A stretch of 30,264 bases of DNA, taken from a virus. Positions within the stretch are counted from its first letter, which is position 1. Each line of letters starts with the position of its first letter. The notes under the pieces are model-generated. The model worked only from the letters and a program-made list of their open reading frames with translations, had not been told where the DNA came from and made no database searches. The stretch lies in IMG/VR virus record IMGVR_UViG_3300032304_000470, positions 1 to 30,264 of that record. One strand, given 5' to 3'. Shown here piece after piece: positions 1-9,400 of this stretch. The translations under genes were made by a program, and so were the position numbers.

Positions 1-92
1 CGTAATTGCTCAACGTCCTCGCCAAGCTCACGCAGCTCGCGCTTAATCGCCTTGATGCGTTCGGAAACTTCATCGTCCACAGCCAGCCCCAT
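1..92 (-). CDS. Partial small helical protein (N-terminus only)
   Basis: The visible reading frame begins with ATG at 92 and runs off the left edge, so about 30 residues are seen. They are charged and strongly helical, with a Lys/Arg/Glu pattern (ERIKAIKRELRELGED) that could form a short coiled coil. An in-frame stop lies a little upstream of the ATG. The ribosome binding site is weak. It follows the ribbon-helix-helix-like gene on the same strand after a gap of about 58 bases, so the two could be co-transcribed. I do not recognise a family. It is called coding only from its residue pattern and its position. Confidence 0.4.
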   Translation of the reverse strand, partial: MGLAVDDEVSERIKAIKRELRELGEDVEQL

Positions 93-150
93 AACGCTCT
101 GAAACCGTTTACCCGATTGCTGTGCGTGGGTCTATGCGGGGCGGGGAAAA

Positions 151-366
151 CTAAGCCGTGTGCTCCCGTATCCAGCGAAGCACCTCGGTCTGCGTTAGGT
201 CGTTCTGGCCTAGGTAAGCCCGCCCAGCGACGGCAATAGCCTCGGCATAGGTGCCCCCAGCTCTGGCCTTGATCGCTTCCAGCACCTTCAGCTCGTCATC
301 TGTGAGCCGGATTGTTTTTGCCGTCCCTGCGTGACGGTCGCCGGTTCGTGCTTTTGCTTTGCCCAT
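151..366 (-). CDS. Small ribbon-helix-helix-like DNA-binding protein
   Basis: This 71-residue protein has a basic N-terminal tail (about residues 1-16), then KTIRLTDDELKVLEAIKAR, which looks like the beta-strand plus first helix of a ribbon-helix-helix (CopG/Arc-type) fold, then a second helix around TYAEAIAVAGRAY. Proteins of this kind usually dimerise and bind short repeated operators, often their own. The start at 366 is supported by AAGGAG seven bases upstream of the ATG. Directly upstream lie several copies of a GTGGCAA repeat, and on the other side a plus-strand gene pair starts, so this protein may control both directions. The fold assignment comes from pattern only; it might instead be an unrelated small helical protein. 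Confidence 0.6.
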   Translation of the reverse strand: MGKAKARTGDRHAGTAKTIRLTDDELKVLEAIKARAGGTYAEAIAVAGRAYLGQNDLTQTEVLRWIREHTA

Positions 367-410
367 GGGTCAATCTCCTTATTGTGATGAAGGCTAACCC
401 GGATGCCGTA

Positions 411-489
411 TGGTGGCAAGCTGGTGGCAATCACGAAGAGTTGATCAATGGTGGCAATCATGAGGCTTGCCATAATGGTGGATTGCCAC
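411..489. repeat. Cluster of GTGGCAA repeats, candidate operator
   Basis: Five copies of the core occur in 79 bases. Direct copies TGGTGGCAA are at 411-419, 422-430 and 449-457; the last two extend to TGGTGGCAATCA and are 27 bases apart. Inverted copies are CTTGCCAT at 466-473 (one mismatch) and ATTGCCAC at 482-489. The copy at 449 and the copy at 466 form an inverted pair. The cluster lies just upstream of the ribbon-helix-helix-like gene and before the plus-strand operon, where an autoregulatory operator would be expected. Confidence 0.6.
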
Positions 490-610
490 TAGATTTCCAT
501 TACTAAGATGTTTGACATTGCAGAATATGTCCCTCGAAAGAGCCGCCTCCGCGTGGCGAGGGATGGAAACGGGCCAAATGGCCCGGCCAAGCGCTCTTAG
601 GACCCCTGAA
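490..610 (+). other. Non-coding or leader stretch before the 65-aa gene
   Basis: This stretch contains TTGACA at 512-517 but no convincing -10 box at the right distance. It also has a short palindrome, GGGCC AAAT GGCCC, at 571-584. The frame of the downstream gene stays open back to 512, with an ATG at 527, so a longer protein is possible, but no ribosome binding site supports those earlier starts. It is most simply a promoter and leader region. Confidence 0.3.
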
Positions 611-808
611 ATGTACATGATTACAGACGCACACGGAAACGAGCTTGCTGCCGGACTGCAAGGGCCTGAGGTCAGCGATGAGTTGCACCAAATCGCCCAG
701 AGAATGGCCAACGAGCGGGGCCAGAAAGTCTACGCCTCTCTCAGCATTCGCCCCAGCGACGAAAGCGAAGAACTAGACGACGAAATCGAATTTACCCCCC
801 AAGCCTAG
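611..808 (+). CDS. Small acidic protein of unknown function
   Basis: From ATG 611 the product is 65 residues and ends in a very acidic segment (DESEELDDEIEF). The first part, MITDAHGNELAAGL, looks like a small beta-hairpin, followed by a helix around ELHQIAQRMANERGQ. I recognise no family. The start is chosen because AGGA sits about eight bases ahead. ATG 617 is an alternative, and the frame stays open upstream to 512. It is the first gene of a two-gene plus-strand unit that ends at the terminator near 1400, and it is divergent from the ribbon-helix-helix-like gene. The acidic tail would suit a DNA-mimic or protein-binding role, but that is speculation. Confidence 0.55.
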   Translation: MYMITDAHGNELAAGLQGPEVSDELHQIAQRMANERGQKVYASLSIRPSDESEELDDEIEFTPQA

Positions 809-818
809 CCGAAACCTA

Positions 819-834
819 GAGGCCTCCGGGCCTC
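819..834 (+). terminator. Short GC hairpin between the two plus-strand genes
   Basis: GAGGCC (819-824) pairs with GGCCTC (829-834) around the loop TCCG, ten bases after the stop of the 65-aa gene. There is no T-run after it, so it is at most a weak attenuator or an mRNA-stabilising end. Confidence 0.3.
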
Positions 835-900
835 GACGGTCTGCCAGAGATGATCGCCTGGCACTGATGATGGCAGATCAACTGAGAAGGACCCTCAGAT

Positions 901-1362
901 ATGTACGACACGCAATTTCGCGCGCTCGCCGCCTCTAATGTTTTGATGTGGCTGGCGATTGGTTTCGGTGCTTTGCCTTGGTGGTTGAATGCTACCGAAC
1001 CTCTCGATTGGATTGTCGCCGCTGGAATGTCAGCCGCGCTGGTTTCAGTCAGCCTGATCCTCTCCGGATGCGTCACCCGGTTCGGTGAAGCAACGGAGCA
1101 CCAGCACTACCTCACCGCAGGCCTCACGATCGGCCTCGGCGCGGTGCTGGTCTTGATCGAGGCAGCCATGACCCACCAAGGTCTGGCCTGGCTCGATGCC
1201 CGCAAGGACCTCGGTCCTGATTGGGCGCTCTGGGCGGTAAGCTTCGGCCTCTCGTTCTTCAATGTCTTCTCGCTCTACACTTTCGCGCGGGACATGAAAC
1301 GGAAGCCGGTTGTGAACCCTGCCCGCCAGCTCGCCAGCATGCGCTGGAACAAGGTCGCCTAA
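901..1362 (+). CDS. Four-helix integral membrane protein, unknown function
   Basis: The 153-residue product has four likely membrane helices at about residues 12-29, 36-57, 70-92 and 107-128, followed by a basic C-terminal tail (RDMKRKPVVNPARQ) that should stay in the cytoplasm. A short charged loop with a His/Glu cluster (EATEHQHY) lies between helices 2 and 3. AGAAGGA precedes the ATG at a good distance. It is the last gene before a strong terminator and lies outside the late operon, on the opposite strand. Possible roles are superinfection exclusion, another lysogenic-conversion (moron) function, or a holin. No sequence family was recognised, and no endolysin is nearby to support the holin idea. 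Confidence 0.7.
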   Translation: MYDTQFRALAASNVLMWLAIGFGALPWWLNATEPLDWIVAAGMSAALVSVSLILSGCVTRFGEATEHQHYLTAGLTIGLGAVLVLIEAAMTHQGLAWLDARKDLGPDWALWAVSFGLSFFNVFSLYTFARDMKRKPVVNPARQLASMRWNKVA

Positions 1363-1366
1363 CGAG

Positions 1367-1401
1367 AAACCCCTCGCCCTAACACGGCGGGGGGTTTTTT
1401 T
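1367..1401 (+). terminator. Intrinsic terminator of the plus-strand unit
   Basis: The arm AAACCCCTCGCC (1367-1378), a seven-base loop, and GGCGGGGGGTTT form a GC-rich stem followed by seven Ts (1395-1401). This is a classic Rho-independent terminator for the membrane-protein gene. Its T-run overlaps the stop codon of the convergent gene at 1400-1402. On the minus strand the same stem is followed only by TTTCTCG, so it would end late transcription less efficiently. Confidence 0.9.
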
Positions 1402-1969
1402 ATGCCTGCAGCCATGTCTGAAATTTGGGATGCTCCAGCGCTTGCAGTCGCGCGAGTTGTTCCATCGTCATGGGGATATGTCCGACGAGCATGTTCCGCA
1501 GGGACGCAAACTCAGCCAGGACGCGCGCCTTCAGGGCAACATGGTCTTCGTCTGGGTAGGCTTCCATTAACGCCTCGGTCGGCGGATCGTTGGATAGCTC
1601 AAGGACGGGGGCAGCTTCCAGTTCTGCGATGCGTGCGCGAAGAGCGTCCAGTTCGGCATCCCGCGGATCGATCAGAGCAGGCGTCGGCTCCTCAAACACC
1701 GGCGCCGCAACAGCATCTACCAGCGTGCCAGACGTCACCGCTTCCCAATGCGCTTCGTATGGATCAACAAGGGCGACCACTGGCTCAACCGCCACCGGAT
1801 CGATCGGCGTTTTCGCAATCCTGGCAAGATCGCGCGCTAGGCTGATCCCGTCAGCCCTTGCGCCGCTGTGCGCCACGCCACGATAGACGCCTGCAATCGC
1901 AACCAGGTCAGTGTAGTACGTGACGCGGACGCTGTCCCAGTCCGACAGTATGGCTTCGATCTCAATCAT
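1400..1969 (-). CDS. Putative tail fibre assembly or associated protein
   Basis: This 189-residue protein is the last gene of the late operon. It starts within the stop codon of the tail fibre gene (ATGA overlap), so the two are translationally coupled. The C-terminal half has a short coiled-coil segment (AELDALRARIAELEAA, about 105-120) and ends in a helical region. The middle (about 55-100) is rich in Pro, Val and Ala and is probably extended. Small proteins encoded right after fibre genes are often chaperones or fibre-tip partners. No sequence motif proves this here, so the role rests on position alone. Confidence 0.6.
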   Translation of the reverse strand: MIEIEAILSDWDSVRVTYYTDLVAIAGVYRGVAHSGARADGISLARDLARIAKTPIDPVAVEPVVALVDPYEAHWEAVTSGTLVDAVAAPVFEEPTPALIDPRDAELDALRARIAELEAAPVLELSNDPPTEALMEAYPDEDHVALKARVLAEFASLRNMLVGHIPMTMEQLARLQALEHPKFQTWLQA

Positions 1970-3366
1970 GATGCCAGTATCCCCAAATTCTTCAGCGCCT
2001 TGACAACGTCACTGAGGCGATAGGCCGTTGCGCCGACGTTTCCGGTGAATGTGCTGGCATCCGTGACAGCAGTGCCGCCGCCGGCGGTGAAGCCGACCGT
2101 CTCTCCCGTTCCCGCCTGCTGCGCAACCGGCGTTGCGTTGAAGAGGCCCAACTTCTGGTTCGTCGCCGTGCCGATCTTGGTGCCGGTGCCTGTCGCAAGG
2201 ACAATGTTCCCGGTGTCTGAAATCGTCAGGCCCGCGAATGTCGGGCTGTCCCCCGTCCCCACGCCCAGCGTCGTGCGCTGCGCCGCGGCTGATGCATCGT
2301 CCATCAATGCCCGACCGGCGGCCGTAAAGTCCGCCTGGCTAAAGGTGTCCGTGCCCGTGCTGTACGCCAGTTTGTCCGCGCCCGTAGCGAGAGCCGCAAG
2401 AGCTGTCAGCGTGGCGTCCAGAGGCTGGCCGCCCAGAGCTGTCAGGGCTGCGCCTGCCGTCGTAGCGCCCGTGCCGCCATTGGCGATCGGGAGGGGCGAA
2501 TTGATCACCGCCAGCGATCCAAGACCAAGCGTCGTCCTGCCCGCCGTTGCATCCGCATCGTCTACTAGGGTCGCGCCGAACGCGCTGACACTTGCCGCAG
2601 GGAAAGCGGCGATCGGCACGACACTGGCGAGAACATTGACAACAAACGTCACCAGATCGCCCGACGCCAGGCCACTGTTGAACGTGACTGTCGTGGTGTT
2701 GGTCTCCACCCAATCCAGCCCCGCGCCCTGCTCGACGCGGATGCCGTTGACAAACGCTTCAATGGCTGAAGCGTTGACGACATACGGGATTGGCAAGGTA
2801 AAAGCCGTCTGGCTGGCTGTCGCCACAACCCGGTGGATGTAACGATAAGACGTTGATCCAACGATCGTCGTCGCATTGTAATTGACGATCTCCGTTGCGC
2901 CGCCGTTCCAGCCCAGCAGAGCGCCGCTCTGCGGAGTTGGCAATTGCGTGCTTGCAGTTGATGACACCGGGATCACCAGCGCCCGATCCAGCCGTTCGTC
3001 CAGCTGCTGGATCTGGATTGTCGCCCTGTCTAGGCTGTCGTTGATCACCTCGGGATAGAACCCGCCAAGGTTGGCGATCGCCGTGGGCTGGAGGTTGGCC
3101 ACGTTCGACGTGATCGTGATAGATTGCCCATTTGCAGGAGCAGTAAGCATTGTCACCGTACCGCCCGGGTTGGCGTTCTGGTTGGCGTTCAGGGTGACCG
3201 TGTAGTTAGTGGTCAGCGTCAACGTCGTCTCAACGCCGGTGGCGACCACCGTACGCGTCACGACTACCTGCGCCGTTGTGAATACTTTGAACGCAAAAGC
3301 AAAAGTGGTCGTTGAGCCATTGCCAGAATAAGGGCCAGCGCGCCGGACCTCTGAGCTTATCGACAT
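1966..3366 (-). CDS. T7 gp17-like tail fibre protein
   Basis: The 466-residue product begins like the virion-attachment domain of T7-type fibres: GPYSGNGSTTTFAFAFKVF near residues 11-29, then a beta-rich domain, then a helical linker SLDRATIQIQQLDERLDRAL at about 111-130. The rest is shaft-like, with the degenerate repeat DDADATAGRTTLGLG (about 269-283) and DDASAAAQRTTLGVG (about 356-370), and ANGGTGATTAGAALTALG at about 296-312. The C-terminus, FTGNVGATAYRLSDVVKALKNL, resembles the ends of many phage fibres. It trimerises on the tail and binds the host. The start is backed by CAGGAGAG upstream of ATG 3366. It follows the giant ejection protein by about 50 bases and overlaps the next gene by four. 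Confidence 0.85.
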   Translation of the reverse strand: MSISSEVRRAGPYSGNGSTTTFAFAFKVFTTAQVVVTRTVVATGVETTLTLTTNYTVTLNANQNANPGGTVTMLTAPANGQSITITSNVANLQPTAIANLGGFYPEVINDSLDRATIQIQQLDERLDRALVIPVSSTASTQLPTPQSGALLGWNGGATEIVNYNATTIVGSTSYRYIHRVVATASQTAFTLPIPYVVNASAIEAFVNGIRVEQGAGLDWVETNTTTVTFNSGLASGDLVTFVVNVLASVVPIAAFPAASVSAFGATLVDDADATAGRTTLGLGSLAVINSPLPIANGGTGATTAGAALTALGGQPLDATLTALAALATGADKLAYSTGTDTFSQADFTAAGRALMDDASAAAQRTTLGVGTGDSPTFAGLTISDTGNIVLATGTGTKIGTATNQKLGLFNATPVAQQAGTGETVGFTAGGGTAVTDASTFTGNVGATAYRLSDVVKALKNLGILAS

Positions 3367-3415
3367 GCGTCACTCTCCTGGCGCAGCTTATAAAAGGGTT
3401 TGGGGTGGCTGTACA

Positions 3416-6400
3416 TTACCGGGATGCCTGCGATGCGGAGCCAGTGACCAGGCCGCGGACATAGTCCTCCACGCTGGTCGGGGTGATATCGCCCTCGGCA
3501 ACGTCCACCGCGTAGCCGACGGGGCGTGACAGGGCTTGGAAGGGAATGCCGGTGGCAAGGGTCATGAGAGACAGCACGTCCTTAATAGCTTTTGATTTGT
3601 CGCCGTCTTCGGAGATAGCGTCGTACACGGTTTTACCAGAGATGGTACGCACGGCTCCTTCGATTGCGCTGATAGCGGGCGATCCCGCAATGCGGTCATC
3701 GTAAGGCACGCTCGTATAAGCGCCGCCGATGGCATTGATTGCCTGGCCGACGATCGGCGCAAAAGCGGTTGCGGTCTTGGCCTGCGTTCCAAAAAACCAC
3801 GACATCCATTCGTCAAGCCAGCCGTCGTCGTCCTCGTCCTCCGGAAATTGGCCGCGCAACCCGTCGGCGATCATCTGCGCCAGAAGCGCCGGGATCGCAA
3901 AACCCGCAATATAGACAAACATCAACCGGCCAGCGCCCTTCCTGAGCCCCAGTTCGCTGACCGCTGTCCGCATCTCGGTAGACAACAAATTGCCCCACAT
4001 GTTGAAGTAGCCGTACATGTGCACGAACGACCGGAGCATTGGCGTCCCGGTCTCGATCCGGCTGACATCCTCCGCAAACGTCGAGCCCTGCGTCTGGCGC
4101 ACGGCAGCATCGCCCTGCCTGGCCGCTTCTGTTTCCGTGGATCCGCCAGCAAGCGCCTGATCGTAAGCGCCCGCCCAGACGATCACGTCCATTACATTCT
4201 GGACGCCCTGCTGCATGAAATAGGTATGCCGCCCGAACCAGTCGCGCGCCTGTCCGTACTTGTCGTTCTTGTCGATGATCTTGTCGATCGCGCCATACAT
4301 GGACGCAAGCTGGTTGTCGCCGCGATCAGCCATCATCGGCGATGCCTGCCGGATAGCTTTGGTTATCGCCATGGGATTGCGCGTGTAGCGAATAAGACCA
4401 GACGCCAGATACTTGGGCTTGACCGTCAGGGCAGCCAGCGAAAAGCCGGTCACCTGCTGGGCAACGTTTACGACGTTTGCAAACATCAGGCCCATGCCAG
4501 AGCGCTGGCGGATGGCGCGGAAGAAGCCGTCCACCATCGGCGCGTACTGACCTTTGCTCGGCTCTTCGGTGATCTGTCGTGCAGCCCTTGTCAGCCACGG
4601 CAGCAGCATGTCGCTTTGCGCTGTCGGATCCACGCTTTCCAGCATGGCCGAGAAGCTCTTGTTGCGCAGGATCTTCAGCACGTCACGCACGGGTGATGCG
4701 AGGTGCGCAAACTTGAGGACCTTGTCGATGTGGCTCGACATGATCATGAGATCAAGCGCCAGCTCGCGATTGTACTCGACGCGCGACTTGGTGAAGCCTG
4801 ACGCCGGCGACGGGAACATCGTGCTGTCGTTTGCCTCGACGGCTTCCTGCTGCGCACGCAGCGCCGCGTCCTGCACGTTGTACGTGTCGTAAACCGCTGG
4901 CACGTAGCCGCCCTTGTATGTCCCGAACGGCGTCTGCACAGCTTCAGCCGTGATCTCCGCAAAGTAGCTGCCGAAAACTTTCTTGTGCGTGGCCTGTGCC
5001 AGAGGCTTGATCTCATCAAGCAGGTCCCAGACGCTTTGGGCAAAGTCAAAGTCGGCTTTGTTTATGACGCCTTCCTGCGACAGGCGGTTGATCAGGTTCT
5101 GCCATGCGTTGTCGATCAGGTTACCGTCCTGGTCCTCGGTGCCCCAGCCGCGGCCAAGCAGAAGCTTGCGGTAGTTGGAGCCGTTGCCGGTGTGCAGGAT
5201 TGCGTGCAGCAGTTCGGACTTGTTTTTGAACGTGTAGTTGATTTCGGGCGCGTTGATCTTGCCGCCACCCATGGTCGGCTCGATGGCGCGGAACAGTTCG
5301 CGGAAGCGCAGGATGTACGTGTTGCGATCGGTGCGGTAACGATCGGCAGCTTCGCTGACAGGACGCCAGATAAATCGTGTGAACGCGCCCACCTTGCCGC
5401 GATCGAACAGCCTCGCCCACGTCTCGACCCTGCGCATGCTGGCCTTGAGGCCGGCAAACTGGCGCAACCGTTGCTGCCATTCAGTGGGTGCCTCGGTTGA
5501 CGGACCCTTCGGAGCAGCGCCCTGCGTCTCGAGCTGACCATTCAGGTCCTGAACAATGTCTTCCAGGTCAAGCTGGCGGCCCTCGATGTCGATCTTCATC
5601 TCTTGGCGCGAGAGGTCCCAGAACTGCCGCACCGTGTCGCGTAGCCCCATGAACTCCGTGACGGTCAGCTGATCAAGCGTCTTGCCTGCCGTCACAGCTG
5701 CAATAATTGTGGGCTCCAGCGCCGAGTATAGCGCAGGGTCGTAAGCCTTGACGGCAACCATGTAGTCGATCGGCTGGTTCTTGACCGACCCGAACCCGTA
5801 TGCCGCCAGCACTGCCCGCGCTGCCTGCACCAGGTCATAGTTCCGCGTCTTCGCGACCGTCTCGCGCTTGGCCTTGTTGATGCGTGAGAACAGATCCAGC
5901 GCCTTGTCGCGCTCCTTCAGGACGCGCTGCGCTTCGCGGACGACTTCGAAGTTGAGAAGCTGGTCGCGCTTGGCTGACGCTGCGGCGGCAAAGTCGCCCG
6001 ATCGCATGGCTGCCTCTGCCTTGCGGCCAGCGGCACGCTCTGCAGCCAGATACTTGTTGAGATTGAGCTTGGACGCCAGTTGCCGGCCAACGATCTCCCT
6101 GGCGATCTCCTTGGCTGCAATCACCAGCGGTTTGGTTTGCTTGGAGGCCTTGATCAGGGCAGCATACTCAGCCTGCAGGACCTTCGCACGCATGGCGCTG
6201 TGGATCACATCGTCCGCAGCCTTGCTCATCTTCACTTCGTCGGTGAGATCGCCAAACCGCTCAAGCATCCTGCGATCGGTTTCGGTGTCGATCTCCGGTT
6301 CCGCAGGAACGGCGGACAGCAGGCTCGTAACCAGCGCATCGCCAGAGGGATAGCCAAGCATCTCTGCAGCCATGTCCGGATCGATGCCATCCTTCGCAAA

Positions 6401-9400
6401 CATGCCGTACTGGCCGTAGCCCAGGCGCTTCCAGTCAACGCCAGATATGTCAGGGTAGCGCGCCTTGAGCAGGTCGATGTTGAGCTTGTGAGCCCCGGTG
6501 ACGGGCTCGCCATTGGGCGCGATGCCACGCCGCAGGAAGCTGCGGGCGACGTTGACCGGGCGGGCCATCACCTCGGCGGCGACCTCTGCACGCACCAGCT
6601 TGCGCTTGTCGGCATTGTCGCGCTGCATGTCGCGCAGGACGCGCGCACGTGCGCCCGAGAGCCACTGCATGTCCCTCAACGATCGGGCGGTCAGGTCGTC
6701 CTGAGCATCGCTTGTCGCCTGCGCTGCGATCTGCTGGTAGGCTGTCCATTCCTGATCCGTCATCGCCTCTGGCTTTTCGCGGAACAGCGCGACCAGCTTG
6801 CGATTGTACTCTGCCGTCCTCACTGTTTCGTGGGCTGCATACATGCGATCCATCACGCCGCGAACCTCTGGCGTAAGCTCGACCTTGAGCGCAGTCAGGT
6901 TCTTGTACACGTCAAGCAGCCAGGTCTTGAAGCGATCGAACAGCGCTTGCAGCTCCGGTACGGGAGCCTTGCCCTCCATAAAATACTTTTCAGTGGCTTC
7001 GGCGTACTTCTCGTGTACCGGCGTGCGGCCGGCGAGGGGCGTGTTAGCCCACCATTGCAACACGTCACCTATGATCTGCACGTCTGCCTGACGCGCCATG
7101 TCGGTAAGCAGAATGCGCATATCATCGACGATCTTTTGCTCGTCCGGTGTGCGATCGGCTTCGGGTATCTTCTCGATCTGCAGCGCAGCGTTGTTGTAGA
7201 CCTCAAGGAAATGGTGACCCATCTCGTGCAGGTAGGACGACCAGTCTGCCTTGGGCAGCATGCGGATCGTGTTCAGGTTGGGGACGTACTCGCCGCGGCG
7301 CTCTTGGAATAGCGAAAAGCCCTCAACCAGGATTTCTTCGCGGATCGCGGGGGTGAGGTCGAGGATGTAGGCGGATGCATCATTATTAGAGACGGTGTAC
7401 CCCTCGCCCATGGCTTTGGCAGATTGCAGCGCCTGATCCCTTGAGTTGAAAGCATCGTAACGCCTCCCCAAAGGATCAAGCACGATATACTTAAGGTCGC
7501 CAAACTCATCATATACGACCTCGCCTCTCCGCACCTCCCCGCCGAACTGCTTCGCGATCTTCTCCAGCGCGCCCTTGACGTTGGTCTCATAGTGCAAGAC
7601 CGCTTCGTCATTGCCTTGAATAATTGCGCTCGTTTTGCCAGTCGGGAAGCTGATGGATTGAAAGCCTTGGCGGGCAGCGCGGTAGACCATCGCGCGCACG
7701 GCAACGTTCGTCCATTCGGAGGTGGTGAGAAGGGGGGCGTCGAGAGCTTTTAATCTGTTGCTGTCACGCTCATTGATGTAAGAAAACTGAGCGTAGTTGT
7801 AGGAATAGCCGTTCATGCCAGCCCAGTTCTGGCGAGCAAAACCGATCAGATCCGCGTCATTGAACTGGGCAACCCCTGCGTCCGTCGCTCCGGTTGATTT
7901 CATCCAAGCGGCGGCAGTTGCGCGATCCACGATGCCGCTGCGCTCAATGACAAGCTCTAGGCTGCGCTTCTGCGCCTCTTGCTCGACCTTCAGCTCACGC
8001 GCCTGCTGCGCCATGTCCGACTGCACCTGCCCCACGAAGATCGTGCGCTGGCCTTTGTCGTCTACACGCTCCTCGCCGTGTGCCGTGACCAGCGTGCCCT
8101 TGGCCTTGCCGCCTACGTGGCTGATGGGGGCTTGATAGTCAGCGCCCGGCACGCCCTTGGGCAAGCCGATGACGGCTTCGAACAGGGGAATGTCTTCGCC
8201 GGGAAGGCGGATGTCGCCGGGACCGCGGACAAGACCAGCGCTCTCTGTCGTGCGCGATCCTTCCCAGTAATCCCGCATCGTTTCTGCGCTGATCTTGCGC
8301 ATGACGAGGCTGCGGTTCTCGTTCAAGATGATCCGTGCCGCCTTGCCGAGAAGGTCGCCAATGACGCCCGTGGCAACCAGCTCGCGCTTGCCGGGAATGT
8401 TCAGGCCACGGTACAGGTTGTACGTGCGCCTCGGCATATCGTAGCGCTTGACGGGGTCGTCAGAGACTTCCTGTTTGTTGGCGCGGACAAACAGGCCCGT
8501 GTGAAACTCGTCTGCGCCATCAAGATCAGACGCAATGATTCGGCCTTCTTCAAAGCCCATAGACACTTCGCCAACACCCAGCATGTTGCCCAGCGTGTCG
8601 TCGTCGATCTCGTCCAGTATCTGAGCCTTGGTCGGGGCTTTGACGTTCGGATCAAACCGCGTGAAAATCTCCACCAGCGACAGCCGCTTCGCAGCGATGT
8701 GCTCAAGCACAGCTTCCTTGAGCGCAGCGCCCTTCATCTTCGCGTCGCCAAACATGGCGTCGAGGCCAAGGTACTCCATCTCCGTCCTGCGCGGAGGAAC
8801 GCCGCCCCTACCCTTCGCAATTGCGTTGCGCGCAGCGTTCCAGCCGAGTTGCCAGATGCCATCGGGGACGCGCAGCGCAGCTTCCTGCACCGCGCTGTAG
8901 AAGCCTAGGGCGTCGAGGTTGCGTTTGGTTTGGGCTAGGACATCCTGCCCGAGGTTTTCTGTATCTCCAACGGCAGCTGCGCTTCCAATTCCGCCCCCCA
9001 TTCCTTCGGCAGGCCTTCTGGATAGGCGATCGCGAGGTACTTCTCCCTCGTAAGTGGAATACCCAGACGCCGCATCATCGCCAGTATCGGGTCGCGTGTT
9101 GACCCAGGCGGGAGGCTCAATTCCTCCGGCGAGGGCTGAGATCCGGTTGCGGGCCTCTTCTGCGGTGATCGCGCCATCGCGGTGTTCCTTCCAGATTGCG
9201 TCGACTTTAGCCGCATTGGTTTTGGTTTTGAAGCGCGGCTTGAACAATGTTCGCACCGCTTCCCAGGTTATTGACTGCATCTGGCGCGGCAAGATGTTGC
9301 GTTGCTGCGCGGCACGGCGGTAGGCCTCCGCATGTATGCCGTAGGTGCCGATGGTCCCGGTGGCCGCGCTGGTGGGCGGGCCGTTCAGGTTCTGATCGAC

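Noticed and set aside
411-489. A CRISPR array or attachment site
   Set aside because: The repeats are only 8-12 bases, unevenly spaced and in both orientations, and no cas gene or integrase is present.
445-711. A minus-strand open frame through the repeat region
   Set aside because: It crosses the repeat cluster and the 65-aa gene, has no ribosome binding site, and its residues look random.
1966-3366. A diversity-generating retroelement target in the tail fibre, as in BPP-1
   Set aside because: The head genes are BPP-1-like, but no reverse transcriptase, template repeat or second copy of the fibre 3' end was found in the window.
6080-7312. A 410-codon plus-strand open frame, and others at 3848-4696, 2045-2842 and 20989-21942
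   Set aside because: They lie antisense to strongly supported genes, have Arg/Ala/His-rich residues typical of shadow frames in GC-rich DNA, and show no motif or good ribosome binding site.
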